DNA of 64,000 bases from an uncultured Eubacteriales bacterium (GCA_934457115.1 CAKSHI010000005.1:37991-101990), one strand, 5' to 3'; counted from the stretch's first letter, positions 17,298-27,221 are shown. The notes: generated by a model from the sequence alone, not told the origin. Program-made: numbers and translations.

Positions 17298-19676
17298 TTA
17301 TATTTTTTCTAATTTTGAATAATTGGACATAATCTTTTTAAGCCCTGCTTTATCAAATTCTATTTCTAAAAGGTGGTCATTACCCATGGGAGTGACTTTC
17401 ATAACTTTTCCGCTGCCAAATACTTTATGGCTGACGAAATCTCCTACCGAATAATCGATTTCCTTGTCTAGTTTATATTTATGTACACCGCCGAACTGCT
17501 TAGCCGAATTAATGGAGTTTTCTCTAATTTCTTTTGAGGTTTTGGGCATTTTAAAGTCGGAATCTGGCTTTTTCCATCCTCTGGACCTTGAAAATTCAAC
17601 TAGGTTTGGATCTATTTCTAAAGTAAACCTTGATTGTTTATTCCTTGATGTCATGCCATATATCATTCGCCTGTCGGCGTTTAATATGTATAACTTTTGT
17701 TTAGCCCTTGTAATTGCAACATAAGCTAAACGGCGCTCTTCCTCGATTTCTTCAGGCTCATAAATAGCTTGAATACTTGGGAAGATTCCATCTTCAAAGC
17801 CAGGCAAAAAGACGATGGGGAACTCGAGACCCTTTGAGGAGTGCATGGTCATCATGACAACGGCATCAGCGCTTTGATTATAGTTATCCACATCCGTCAT
17901 TAGTGAAACTTCTTCTAAGAAGCCCTCAAGTGTTGCATTTTCACCGTTTTCTGTTTCATAATTTATAATATTTGACGCAAGTTCATTTATATTTTCAAGT
18001 CTTGCTGGTCCTTCCTTTTGATCCTGAAGTAGATACTCTTTATATTGAGTTTTGTCTATAAGCATAGAGTAAAGTTGACTTATGGAAGTATTAGGATCAT
18101 TTTTGATTTCTATTAGACTATCAATAATATTTGCGAATTTTAGGAATTTTTCAGGGACTCTTATGGTGTCGGGGTATTTGTCAGCATTTCTTATTATATC
18201 AATTGTAGATAGGCCTTTTTCTAGGGCAAGCTCGGTAATTTCGCTTACTGTTTTATCACCTATTGATCTTCTTGGGGTGTTTATAATACGTTTTAATCTT
18301 ACTTCATCCTCAGGATTGCTTATGACGCTTAAATAAGCAAGCATATCCTTTACTTCTTTTCTTTCGTAGAATCTTACTCCACCAAGTATCCTATAGGGAA
18401 TGCCTGATTTTACAAATGTTCGTTCAAGAGTATTGGACTGGGAGTTGTTTCTGTATAGTATAGCAAAATCTGAATATTTCTTTCCAAAAGCTATATTGTC
18501 CAAAATTGTATTTACTATATAATTAGCCTCATCTATTTCGTTATATGCAGTGTGTACGGTAATTTTATCGCCGACGGCCTGGGAAGTCCAAAGAGTTTTC
18601 CCCTTTCTCGACGGATTATGTTTAATAACCGAATTGGCTGCATCTAAAATATTTTGGGTTGAACGATAATTTTGCTCTAACTTTATGACCTTAGCATTTG
18701 GAAAGGTTTTCTCGAAATTCATAATGTTTTCGATGGTAGCGCCTCTAAACTTGTATATACTTTGATCATCATCGCCGACAACACATAAGTTTTGGTGCTT
18801 AGCAAGCATTTTTATTAATAGATATTGAACATAATTAGTATCTTGATATTCATCGACTAATATGTATTTAAATTTATTTTGATAATGTTCTAATATAGAC
18901 GGTTCTGCTTCAAAAAGTTTTATAGTATTACATATAAGGTCATCAAAGTCCATAGCGTCTGAAAGCTTTAGCTTTTTTTGGTATAGTTGATATATTTTAG
19001 CGGTCTGCTCGAGAATGTTATTTCCCTTTGCTGATTCTAAATATTTATTTGGAGAAATAAAGTTATTTTTAGCATTTGAAATTTGGTTTATTACATATCT
19101 ATAATCGAATTTTTGAGTTTGTATATCTAAGTGCTTTAGACACTCTTTTATAAGACTTTTAACATCATTTGTATCATAGATAGCAAAGTGGTTGCTGTAT
19201 CCTATTTTATTAGCAAAACATCTTAATATTCTTGCGCATGTGGAATGAAATGTAGATGCCCATATTTCAGAGGCTTGGTCAGAAAGTCGTGTATAAAGTC
19301 TTTCCTTCAATTCCTTAGCAGCCTTGTTAGTAAAGGTAATTGCAAGAATATTGGATGGGTTAACCTTATTTATGGCGAGTTTATCTCTTAAAGCTTCCGG
19401 GAGCATACGATTGCTGTTAAGACAATCTATTAATGTTGACATATCCAAATTAGTGATGTTATTTGGTACAATGCCGCTATTATATGCATGGCCAAACATT
19501 ACCATATTAGCTATACGATTTATAATTACCGTAGTTTTACCTGTCCCTGCACCGGCTAATATTAATAGTGGTCCATCAATATTAAAAATAGCATTTTTTT
19601 GTACCGGATTCATTTGATTGAATTCCCTTGAAATAAGTTTATCTCTTAGGTTAATAAAGTCTAAATTCATATCCAT
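17298..19676 (-). CDS. pcrA: ATP-dependent DNA helicase PcrA/UvrD
   Basis: Superfamily 1A 3'-5' helicase for repair and replication-fork maintenance, 792 residues. Motifs: Q motif MNPVQKNAI, Walker A AGAGTGKTT, Walker B VDEYQDTN, GDDDQSIYKFRGA, EQNYRST, MTMHSSKGLEF and YVAITRAK. An insert of about 45 residues lies between Walker A and motif Ia (NILAITFTNKAA), as in several clostridial homologues. The C-terminal region (SVGDFVSHKVFGSGKVM) is the tudor-like RNA-polymerase-binding domain. The ribosome site is weak (AGGA, 12 bases away); an alternative ATG lies two codons in. Confidence 0.95.
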   Translation of the reverse strand: MDMNLDFINLRDKLISREFNQMNPVQKNAIFNIDGPLLILAGAGTGKTTVIINRIANMVMFGHAYNSGIVPNNITNLDMSTLIDCLNSNRMLPEALRDKLAINKVNPSNILAITFTNKAAKELKERLYTRLSDQASEIWASTFHSTCARILRCFANKIGYSNHFAIYDTNDVKSLIKECLKHLDIQTQKFDYRYVINQISNAKNNFISPNKYLESAKGNNILEQTAKIYQLYQKKLKLSDAMDFDDLICNTIKLFEAEPSILEHYQNKFKYILVDEYQDTNYVQYLLIKMLAKHQNLCVVGDDDQSIYKFRGATIENIMNFEKTFPNAKVIKLEQNYRSTQNILDAANSVIKHNPSRKGKTLWTSQAVGDKITVHTAYNEIDEANYIVNTILDNIAFGKKYSDFAILYRNNSQSNTLERTFVKSGIPYRILGGVRFYERKEVKDMLAYLSVISNPEDEVRLKRIINTPRRSIGDKTVSEITELALEKGLSTIDIIRNADKYPDTIRVPEKFLKFANIIDSLIEIKNDPNTSISQLYSMLIDKTQYKEYLLQDQKEGPARLENINELASNIINYETENGENATLEGFLEEVSLMTDVDNYNQSADAVVMMTMHSSKGLEFPIVFLPGFEDGIFPSIQAIYEPEEIEEERRLAYVAITRAKQKLYILNADRRMIYGMTSRNKQSRFTLEIDPNLVEFSRSRGWKKPDSDFKMPKTSKEIRENSINSAKQFGGVHKYKLDKEIDYSVGDFVSHKVFGSGKVMKVTPMGNDHLLEIEFDKAGLKKIMSNYSKLEKI

Positions 19677-19772
19677 GTTATAATTCCGTCCTATTATTAA
19701 AAATATAATTTTTTATTAATGATATTGCGCCTATAAGAATTCAAAATTCGACATCTAAAAATAAATTTAAAT

Positions 19773-19795
19773 AGGGAGAATCATAACATCTCCCT
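19773..19795 (-). terminator. Hairpin downstream of pduL
   Basis: A 7-bp GC-containing stem (19773-19779 with 19789-19795) sits 10 bases beyond the pduL stop on the minus strand. The tail is only moderately T-rich. Confidence 0.5.
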
Positions 19796-19804
19796 TTTGA
19801 ATTA

Positions 19805-20374
19805 TTATTTTATAATTTCACCATAAACTTGACCGGTGATTCCGGCAGCATTTGATTCATCCGTATCTATATGCATAGCAGGGGAAAAATTTTCACTTAC
19901 TCTTACAAAAACATCATCAAATATTAAAGAACGATTTGGCGTTGAAATTTTTACGGATACAATGTCTTGGTCTTTTAAATTATATTCATTAGCGGACTTA
20001 GGGTCTAAGTGTATATGACGTTTTGCTGCTATTACCCCGCATGGGATGTCAATTTCTCCGTTAGGACCTACCAACTTACAACCGTTGGTACCGTCAATAT
20101 CACCAGACTTTCTCACTTCGGTCGGTATACCAAGTTTTCTTGCATCAGTAAGAGAAACCTCTACTTGAGTTTTTTCTCTTGTGGGACCCATCAAGGAAAC
20201 TCCCTTTATTTCCCCCTTAGGGCCGATAACATCTACCTTTTGAAAGGATACAAACTGAGACGGTTGGGACAACTCTTTTTTTATTTCAAGCTTTGCGTCC
20301 TCTCCAAAAAGAATATGCAAGTCTTTTTCTGATATATGAACGTGCCTAGCAGAGGTTTCTACTAATATTTTCAA
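19805..20374 (-). CDS. pduL: PduL-type phosphate acyltransferase
   Basis: Interconverts acyl-CoA and acyl phosphate; the fold is unrelated to classical Pta. The 189-residue protein has two beta-barrel repeats and the zinc-binding histidine motifs SARHVHIS and AKRHIHLD, then MHIDTDESNAAGI. The start is taken as TTG at 20374, ten bases after AGGAG; an ATG 27 bases upstream lies before that site. No microcompartment shell genes are nearby, and no encapsulation peptide is obvious, so it is likely the cytosolic phosphotransacetylase for acetate production (inference). Confidence 0.92.
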   Translation of the reverse strand: MKILVETSARHVHISEKDLHILFGEDAKLEIKKELSQPSQFVSFQKVDVIGPKGEIKGVSLMGPTREKTQVEVSLTDARKLGIPTEVRKSGDIDGTNGCKLVGPNGEIDIPCGVIAAKRHIHLDPKSANEYNLKDQDIVSVKISTPNRSLIFDDVFVRVSENFSPAMHIDTDESNAAGITGQVYGEIIK

Positions 20375-20474
20375 TATTAAACATCTCCTAAATGATAACA
20401 TAGTAACTTAATACAATAATAATATTATTATATACTTTTTTGGATGATATTTCAACCGACATTAATTAACAAAA

Positions 20475-21296
20475 TTAATATATTCCTTGAACAGTTACCT
20501 CGTTTGAACCTACTGCGAAGATTTTGTCATTGGCTTTTATAAGCAAGTTTCCAAAGTTATCAATAGAAATAGCCTTGCCTTTTATCTTTTTTCCGTCTTT
20601 AAAAAATGATACTTCTCTATTTAGGCTAATGCATAGCTTGTTATATTCATATGGGATTATAGGGTTACTTAAAAAGGATAGATAATAGGTTTCAAATTGA
20701 TTTAGAATTTGTGCTATTAATTTGGACCTGTCTATTAGATGCCCGATTTCTAAAGAGATTGATGTTGCTTTGTAGATTAATTCTAAGGGGTAATTTTTTG
20801 AATTTACGTTTAAACCTATTCCTATTGCTACTGCTTGTGGTTTTTTGTCCAAAATCAAGGACTTGGTTAGAATTCCACAAAGCTTTTTTTTACCAATAAT
20901 AATATCATTGGGCCATTTTAATTTGCAATCCAAAGAAAGTTTGTCTCTAAGAACCCTACATATAGAAAGGCCGGCAATTAAGGTTAATTTGGAAATATCT
21001 TTATTTTGGAGATTGGGATATAAAAGTATAGACATTAGGATATCTTTACCTTTTTCCGAGAGCCACGACCTGCCAATGCGCCCATTGCCTGCAGATTGAT
21101 ATTCGGCTATAAATACACTTCCGTCCTTAGCATTATTATTTGCTTCAATTATAGCCTTGAAATTAGTAGAATTTATGCTGTCAAAAATATATATGTTTTT
21201 TCCAATGAATGAACTTTTTAAGTCTTTAGATATACACTCTTTAGAGAGTTTGTAATTACTTTTAGAAGTTAAGTTGTTATAAGATATATTTATCAC
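20475..21296 (-). CDS. birA: Biotin--protein ligase
   Basis: Activates biotin to biotinoyl-AMP and transfers it to carboxylase or decarboxylase carrier proteins. The 273-residue protein has the loop SAGNGRIGRSW (a variant of GRGRxGR, first Arg replaced by Asn), KWPNDIIIGKKKLCGIL, AIGIGLNVNS and a C-terminal SH3-like domain. The about 40-residue N-terminus is too short for a helix-turn-helix, so it is a monofunctional ligase, not a repressor. Probable GTG start with AGAGGA 12 bases upstream. The Asn substitution in the nucleotide loop is worth noting. Confidence 0.92.
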   Translation of the reverse strand: MINISYNNLTSKSNYKLSKECISKDLKSSFIGKNIYIFDSINSTNFKAIIEANNNAKDGSVFIAEYQSAGNGRIGRSWLSEKGKDILMSILLYPNLQNKDISKLTLIAGLSICRVLRDKLSLDCKLKWPNDIIIGKKKLCGILTKSLILDKKPQAVAIGIGLNVNSKNYPLELIYKATSISLEIGHLIDRSKLIAQILNQFETYYLSFLSNPIIPYEYNKLCISLNREVSFFKDGKKIKGKAISIDNFGNLLIKANDKIFAVGSNEVTVQGIY

Positions 21297-21345
21297 ACCC
21301 TTTAATAATCCTCTTGATAATTATAACCCGAAATTAAGCAAAAAT

Positions 21346-21375
21346 AAAACCTCCAGTATAATAACTGAAGGTTTT
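21346..21375 (-). terminator. Terminator after the LRR surface protein gene
   Basis: 11-bp arms (21346-21356 with 21365-21375, one mismatch), followed on the minus strand by a T-rich tail. Confidence 0.8.
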
Positions 21376-21380
21376 AAATA

Positions 21381-24300
21381 TTATTTACTCTTTTTTATGT
21401 GCTTTCTTAATATAATCAAGCTGCATAATGATATTACATATATTCCACTTATGACTGATAGTATAGTTCTGGATCGTTCACCTGTTGCTTGAGCGGAACT
21501 ATAGCTGTCATATCCGTTATCACTTCCGGATTGGTTGGAAGTTGTTCCTCCTGCATTCGTTGATGTATTTGAAGTATTGGATGTATTTCCTGTATTTGTA
21601 GATCCTTGATTATCTGATGAACTTGACGAATCAGATGTATTTGAAGCATTGGATGAGTCTGATGAATCTGAGGAATCGGATGAACTTGAGGAATTTGATG
21701 AGTTTGATGAGTTGGAAGGATCAGATGGATTGGATGGATTGGACGGATTGGATGGATCGGACGGATTGGAAGGATTGGAAGGATTGGAAGGATTTGAAGG
21801 ATTTGAAGGATTTGATGGATTGGATGGATCAGAAGGATTTGAAGGATTTGATGGATTGGACGGATTGGAAGGATCGGACGGATTGGAAGGATTGGAAGGA
21901 TTGGAAGGATTTGAAGGATTGGAAGGATTTGAAGGATTTGAAGGATTTGAAGGATTTGAAGGATTGGAAGGATTTGAAGGATTGGAAGGATTTGAAGGAT
22001 TGGAAGGATTGGAAGGATTTGAAGGATTTGAAGGATTGGAAGGATTGGATGGATTTGAAGGATTGGAAGGATTGGAAGGATTGGAAGGATTGGATGGATT
22101 TGAAGGATTTGAAGGATTTGAAGGATCAGACGGATTAGACGGATTAGACGGATTAGACGGGTCAGCTGATCCTGCATTTACAGTAACATTAGCAGTTGCA
22201 ATTACATTGTTGTTAGGATTTTGGATATCTTCATTAGTAGTTATTGTACCTTGAACTATGAAATTTTGTTGAGTTTTACTGTTTTGGTCATAACTGCAAT
22301 TGTCAACATCCCATGTAACACCTGTATTATATGTATTTCCACCATCAAGTAATACAGTAATACTATTTGGTAAACCAAGAGCATCAGCTGTTTTAGCTGT
22401 ACCATTTGGAAGTCCTGTTATATTTAAAGATTCAGAGATAATAACACTTTTTATGGTTCCGGGATTAACTTGTATTTTGACATTAGAAACTGTGTTGTAG
22501 TCTTCGACTGGATCAGTTTCATTTTCAGCTCTGTAAGCACTTGCTAATATTTCACCTGAATGTAAGAATTCTAAACTACCGTTGTCATTAAATTTAGCAT
22601 TATTAGTACTTCCTATTTTGAGGAATAATGATAAACTAGGGTCTCCTCCCAGTACAAAATTTTTAAGGTTGTCTTTTGATACTGTTTCTCCGACAGAAGC
22701 AGTAGGTGTATTATACCTAGCAGTCATTCTGCCTATGGAGTTGTAGAACGTTTGGTTAGCTTCTAGCCATTGACTTATAAGAGCTCGCTTTGATGGTAAG
22801 ATTGTAGATGTCTCATCTACAGTTCTTGTAGGTGTAGATGTTACGGTTGAAGTATTTGTAATAGTTCCTTCTGCCGAAAGTACTTCATAATCAAATGTTT
22901 TTTTGACAAATTCATTTTTTAAAATAATTTTTAGGCTGTTAGAATGTTTATCGAAAGCTGATTCTCCAAGTGTCAGTTTGCTCATTTCGGTTACATTATG
23001 GTTAAAATCAACCCTTGATAGAGATGAACAATTTACAAATGCGGAATCTCCAATAGAAGTAAGTGAGCTTGGAAGCGTAATTTTATCTAGGTCAGAACAA
23101 CCATAGAAAGCTTTAGTTCCTATAGAAGAAAGAGAGTTTGAAAAAGTGACTTTTGCTAAGCTCATACAATTACTGAAAGATTCATCTCCAATTGTTGTTA
23201 GGAAATTAGGAAGGGTAATGCTTGTCAAGCCGGAACATGAGGAAAAGGCCTTGTCTTTAATAGAAGTTAACGAATTTGGCAATGTGATGTTGGTTAATTG
23301 ATTACAATTACTAAAAGCCTCGACTCCTATTGAAGTGATAGAATTTGCCAAGGTTACGCTGCTTAAAGCAGAGCAATTTAGGAAGGTATTGTCAGGTATA
23401 GTGGTGGTTCCTTCGGCAAATGTTACTGTTGTTAAGTTGCGGCAATCTTTAAAGATACCTGTTCCGATGGATTCTGCATTTAATACTCCTAAGATTTTTG
23501 CAGAAGTTAGACTACTGCAGCCTTCAAATGCATTTTCACCTATAGATTTAACTGTGTTTGGTATTTCTATTTCTTTCAATCCGGTTAAGTCCTTGAAGGC
23601 ATTCGCACCGATTTTTGTTATGCCTCCACCAGTAAACACTATTTTTTCTATGTCTGCTTTGTCATTGACAGGGTCAGTTGACCATTTTGGGAGGTTAGTA
23701 TCATCATAGTCAAACATATCTCCACTTCCGTTTATTGTCAATGTTTTTGTTCCTGGGACATAATCTGAAGTTAGACCGGTACCGCAATTTGTTGTAGTTG
23801 AATTTATTATTTGAACTTTAAGTTCGGCTTTATCATAACTTGCGTTCGAGCCGGTAACCTGAGCTACAACAGTAAATTCACCAATTGATGTTATGGGACT
23901 TAAATCAATCACTCCTGTATTCACATTTATTGATTGTTTATTTATTTCAGTTATATTCTTAATGTCTTTGATAGAATATGTTCTCGTTCCTGGGGATCCT
24001 TCTTTAGTAGAGACTGTAACTGATTTAAGTGTTTGTGTACCCAGGTCATAAGAACTGTCTATTCCTTGTATTTCCATTGGTGCAATCGCAGTGTTTTTTA
24101 TAAGAGGGAATTTAGTTTTAAACTTATCTCTAACTTCAACTGAATCGAATATAAGAGAGGCCGACGATGAAAAAGCAGTTGTATCAATTGCACCTGAGTT
24201 CATTGCCGATATATCTTTAAGTTCATAATCAATGTAAACTTTTTTTAGTGAACTTGCATTAAATGCACCTCCGGAGATAGACCTTACTGAAGAAGGGATG

Positions 24301-25040
24301 TTTACTTCCTGTATTCCGGTATTTTGAAACGCATTGTCTTCAATCGAGTTGATACCATTAGATAGAGTTATTGATGATAAGTTTGAGCATCCCATAAAGG
24401 CATTAATACCTATGGAATTAACTTTACTTGGTATATTAACAGATTTTAAGTTTTTGACGTTGCAAAATGATAGTTGTCCTATAGATTGAAGCGATTCGGG
24501 GAATTTTATTTTAATTTCTCGACTGCTGGAAGCACTATTACTGTCAAGATTGCCAAATGTATAAAATGCCTTAGAGTTAATATATGTCAAACGTTCAGGA
24601 AGACTAAGTGTAAAGTCACCGGAACCATCAATATTGACACCGGAAAAGGCATTTGCTCCTATGGCACTGATATAGGCATTATCATTAATTCCATCAAATT
24701 GTATACTGGTTATGCCCTTCCAATCTTTAAAAGGGGAAGAACCATAACTGTTGCTCCATAGTTCTACAGCCCCAACATCAGGTTTTATCTTAATATCTAG
24801 AAGACCGTCGTCATATAATGTGGCAGTTATAGAATCCTTATTAGGGTATCCTACATCTGCTGTTTTTAATACTGCTGCCGCTGCATCTGCAGGAGGTTGC
24901 TTGTTTTGAAATATAATTACCGAGAGGGAGATTACGGCTACAAGGGTCAATGCAACTATTTTAGTGCCTAGTTTATACATTTCTAATTTGCGAAGATACT
25001 TGTGTTTATATTTGCGTTTTTTAGTATACAATTTTGACAT
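21381..25040 (-). CDS. BspA-type leucine-rich repeat surface protein with long Pro-Ser-Asn stalk
   Basis: 1219 residues. A basic N-terminus and hydrophobic helix (about residues 24-44) form a secretion signal ending near DAAAA. Two blocks of LRR_5/BspA repeats follow (units like SLTSIGDSAFVNCSSLSRV), separated by an Ig-like stretch. A further Ig-like domain (about 850-955) leads to about 50 Pro-Ser-Asn/Asp triplets (about 960-1108), a Ser/Asp-rich linker, and a C-terminal TGE, hydrophobic helix and KHIKKSK tail. This layout is that of a cell-wall anchored adhesin, but the expected LPxTG is replaced by AQATGE. ATG at 25040 with AAGGAGG 8 bases upstream. Binding target unknown. Confidence 0.88.
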   Translation of the reverse strand: MSKLYTKKRKYKHKYLRKLEMYKLGTKIVALTLVAVISLSVIIFQNKQPPADAAAAVLKTADVGYPNKDSITATLYDDGLLDIKIKPDVGAVELWSNSYGSSPFKDWKGITSIQFDGINDNAYISAIGANAFSGVNIDGSGDFTLSLPERLTYINSKAFYTFGNLDSNSASSSREIKIKFPESLQSIGQLSFCNVKNLKSVNIPSKVNSIGINAFMGCSNLSSITLSNGINSIEDNAFQNTGIQEVNIPSSVRSISGGAFNASSLKKVYIDYELKDISAMNSGAIDTTAFSSSASLIFDSVEVRDKFKTKFPLIKNTAIAPMEIQGIDSSYDLGTQTLKSVTVSTKEGSPGTRTYSIKDIKNITEINKQSINVNTGVIDLSPITSIGEFTVVAQVTGSNASYDKAELKVQIINSTTTNCGTGLTSDYVPGTKTLTINGSGDMFDYDDTNLPKWSTDPVNDKADIEKIVFTGGGITKIGANAFKDLTGLKEIEIPNTVKSIGENAFEGCSSLTSAKILGVLNAESIGTGIFKDCRNLTTVTFAEGTTTIPDNTFLNCSALSSVTLANSITSIGVEAFSNCNQLTNITLPNSLTSIKDKAFSSCSGLTSITLPNFLTTIGDESFSNCMSLAKVTFSNSLSSIGTKAFYGCSDLDKITLPSSLTSIGDSAFVNCSSLSRVDFNHNVTEMSKLTLGESAFDKHSNSLKIILKNEFVKKTFDYEVLSAEGTITNTSTVTSTPTRTVDETSTILPSKRALISQWLEANQTFYNSIGRMTARYNTPTASVGETVSKDNLKNFVLGGDPSLSLFLKIGSTNNAKFNDNGSLEFLHSGEILASAYRAENETDPVEDYNTVSNVKIQVNPGTIKSVIISESLNITGLPNGTAKTADALGLPNSITVLLDGGNTYNTGVTWDVDNCSYDQNSKTQQNFIVQGTITTNEDIQNPNNNVIATANVTVNAGSADPSNPSNPSNPSDPSNPSNPSNPSNPSNPSNPSNPSNPSNPSNPSNPSNPSNPSNPSNPSNPSNPSNPSNPSNPSNPSNPSNPSNPSNPSNPSNPSDPSNPSNPSNPSNPSDPSNPSNPSNPSNPSNPSNPSNPSDPSNPSNPSNPSDPSNSSNSSNSSSSSDSSDSSDSSNASNTSDSSSSSDNQGSTNTGNTSNTSNTSTNAGGTTSNQSGSDNGYDSYSSAQATGERSRTILSVISGIYVISLCSLIILRKHIKKSK
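21716..22163. repeat. 9-bp tandem repeat coding (Pro-Ser-Asn/Asp)n
   Basis: About 50 tandem copies of a 9-bp unit, read on the plus strand as GGATTGGAA or GGATTTGAA with occasional GGATCAGAC/T variants. On the minus strand it encodes Pro-Ser-Asn (or Asp) triplets of the LRR protein stalk. The multiple-of-three unit keeps several other frames open, which creates long spurious reading frames on both strands. Length change by slippage would stay in frame. Confidence 0.95.
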
Positions 25041-25213
25041 AATATAAACCTCCTTAATAATATACATATATTTTCTTACACTAAGTATATAACATATGTA
25101 GACAAAAATCAATGACTTTATATGACAAGTTTAGATTGATTTTTCATGTAGAATATACCATTAGGTTAGTTGTTACATTAAATATCGAGGACACATTTAG
25201 TTAACAATGTGGA

Positions 25214-25242
25214 TTGACAATAATTTATGTTAGTACGATAAT
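25214..25242 (+). promoter_or_regulatory. Sigma-A promoter of the aconitase-IDH operon
   Basis: TTGACA (25214-25219), 17-base spacer, GATAAT (25237-25242). Transcription would begin near 25249, about 30 bases before the TTG start codon. Confidence 0.7.
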
Positions 25243-25277
25243 AATATCAATACATTTATCAAAAGGAGGAGTTTATT

Positions 25278-27212
25278 TTGGGTTATACATTGTCTCAAAA
25301 AATAATTAAATCTCACTTAGTAAGCGGTACTATGGAAGTAGGTAATGAAATAGGGCTAAAAATAGATCAAACTCTCACCCAGGATGCAACGGGAACTATG
25401 GCATATCTTGAGTTTGAAACTATGGGGATTGATAGAGTAAAGACGGAAAAAAGTGTTGCTTATATAGACCACAATACACTGCAGTCGGGTTTTGAAAACG
25501 CAGATGATCATAGGTTTATACAGTCTATTGCTAAAAAGTACGGTATATATTTCTCAAGACCCGGAAACGGCATTTGTCATCAAGTTCATCTTGAACGCTT
25601 TGGAAAGCCGGGAAAGACTCTTATAGGTTCAGACAGTCATACCCCGACGGGCGGAGGAATAGGAATGCTCTCTATAGGTGCAGGGGGAATGGATGTTGCT
25701 GTAGCTATGGGTGGAGGAGCATATTATATAACCATGCCCAAAATAGTATCCATAAGACTTCATGGAAAGTTAAGACCTTTTGTTTCTGCAAAGGATATTA
25801 TATTGGAAGTTTTAAGGATAATGTCCGTCAAGGGAGGCGTAGGGAAAATAATAGAATATTCAGGGGATGGCATAAAATCTCTTACAGTTCCACAAAGGGC
25901 TACTATTACCAATATGGGTGCCGAACTTGGAGCTACAACTTCTATCTTCCCTTCTGACGAGATAACCTATGAATTTTTGAAGGCGCAAGACAGAAGTGGA
26001 GACTTTATAGAGCTAAAAGCTGATGATGATGCTCAATATGATGAAATTATAGACATAAATTTAGATGAGCTTTCACCAATGGCTGCTTGCCCTCACAGCC
26101 CGGATAATGTTAAAAAAGTAAAGGAAATAGGACCTATAAAGGTAGATCAAGTTTGCATAGGTTCATGCACAAATTCATCTTACACTGATTTAATGACAGT
26201 GGCAGCTATTTTAAAAAATAAAACTGTTCATCCTGATGTTAGTTTGTCGATAGCTCCGGGGTCTAAGCAGGTTTACAATATGCTTGCAAGGAATGGGGCA
26301 CTTGCAGACCTTATAGCAGCGGGAGCAAGGATATTGGAATGTGCTTGCGGGCCTTGCATAGGTATGGGTCAATCACCAAATTCTAAGGGAATATCACTTA
26401 GAACCTTTAATAGAAATTTTGAGGGAAGATCCGGAACAAGGGATGGACAAATTTATCTTGTAAGTCCTGAAACTGCAGCTCTCTCTGCTATAAACGGGGT
26501 TCTTTCTGATCCTACAGTTATTGAAAAGGAAACATCTATTGATATGCCTGAACAATTTTTGATAAATGATAATATGATTATACCCCCGGCAAACAAAAAA
26601 GAGGCTCCAAATGTTGAGATATTAAGAGGTCCAAATATTAAGCCCTTCCCAATTAGTAAGCCTATAGAAGAAAATATAAATTCCAAGGTTTTATTAAAGG
26701 TACAGGATAATATAACGACAGACCATATAATGCCGGCAGGAGCTAAGATATTGCCTTATCGCTCAAATATTCCTTATCTTTCAAAATTTTGCTTTAATGT
26801 ATGCGATCAAAATTTCTACGAAAGATGTAAACAAGAAGGAAGCGGAATTATAGTCGGAGGGGAAAATTACGGTCAAGGTTCTTCAAGAGAACACGCTGCA
26901 TTGGTACCATTGTATTTGGGAATAAAAGCAGTAATCGTAAAATCATTTGCAAGAATCCATTGTGCAAATTTGGTGAATGCGGGAATATTACCTCTTGTAT
27001 TTAAAAATCCTGATGACTACGATACAATAGATCAAATGGATGATTTGGAACTTATTGATTTAAAATCTGCACTCAAGAGTGATGGTGTTATAAAAATCAA
27101 AAATATAACTAAAGGTATAGAGTATGAGGTTGAGGCACCTTTAAGCAAAAGACAAAAAGATATAATTATAGCCGGCGGCCTTTTGTCCTATACAAAAATA
27201 AATTCAAAGTAG
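25278..27212 (+). CDS. Aconitate hydratase
   Basis: Converts citrate to isocitrate using a [4Fe-4S] cluster. The 644-residue protein is of the shorter, LeuC/mitochondrial-like bacterial type rather than the 900-residue AcnA. Cluster ligands are in GSCTNSS (about residue 296) and CACGPC (about 354-359). Other blocks: GSDSHTPTGGGIGM, DNITTDHIMPAG and the swivel-domain GGENYGQGSSREHAAL. Start TTG with AAAGGAGGA 8 bases upstream. It is followed 9 bases later by isocitrate dehydrogenase, giving the citrate to 2-oxoglutarate step pair; no citrate synthase is visible nearby. Confidence 0.95.
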   Translation: MGYTLSQKIIKSHLVSGTMEVGNEIGLKIDQTLTQDATGTMAYLEFETMGIDRVKTEKSVAYIDHNTLQSGFENADDHRFIQSIAKKYGIYFSRPGNGICHQVHLERFGKPGKTLIGSDSHTPTGGGIGMLSIGAGGMDVAVAMGGGAYYITMPKIVSIRLHGKLRPFVSAKDIILEVLRIMSVKGGVGKIIEYSGDGIKSLTVPQRATITNMGAELGATTSIFPSDEITYEFLKAQDRSGDFIELKADDDAQYDEIIDINLDELSPMAACPHSPDNVKKVKEIGPIKVDQVCIGSCTNSSYTDLMTVAAILKNKTVHPDVSLSIAPGSKQVYNMLARNGALADLIAAGARILECACGPCIGMGQSPNSKGISLRTFNRNFEGRSGTRDGQIYLVSPETAALSAINGVLSDPTVIEKETSIDMPEQFLINDNMIIPPANKKEAPNVEILRGPNIKPFPISKPIEENINSKVLLKVQDNITTDHIMPAGAKILPYRSNIPYLSKFCFNVCDQNFYERCKQEGSGIIVGGENYGQGSSREHAALVPLYLGIKAVIVKSFARIHCANLVNAGILPLVFKNPDDYDTIDQMDDLELIDLKSALKSDGVIKIKNITKGIEYEVEAPLSKRQKDIIIAGGLLSYTKINSK

Positions 27213-27221
27213 GAGGTAAGT

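Noticed and set aside
19805..20374. Bacterial microcompartment locus around pduL
   Set aside because: No shell proteins or signature enzymes are nearby; neighbours are pcrA and birA.
21716..22163. Possible CRISPR-like array
   Set aside because: The units are 9 bp, contiguous and have no spacers; they are coding triplets.
21449..22254. Long open frames on both strands across the 9-bp repeat, including Leu/Ile/Pro-rich and Glu/Gly/Phe-rich predicted proteins
   Set aside because: A 9-bp tandem repeat without stop codons keeps most frames open. Only the minus-strand frame continues into sensible protein on both sides and has a ribosome site.
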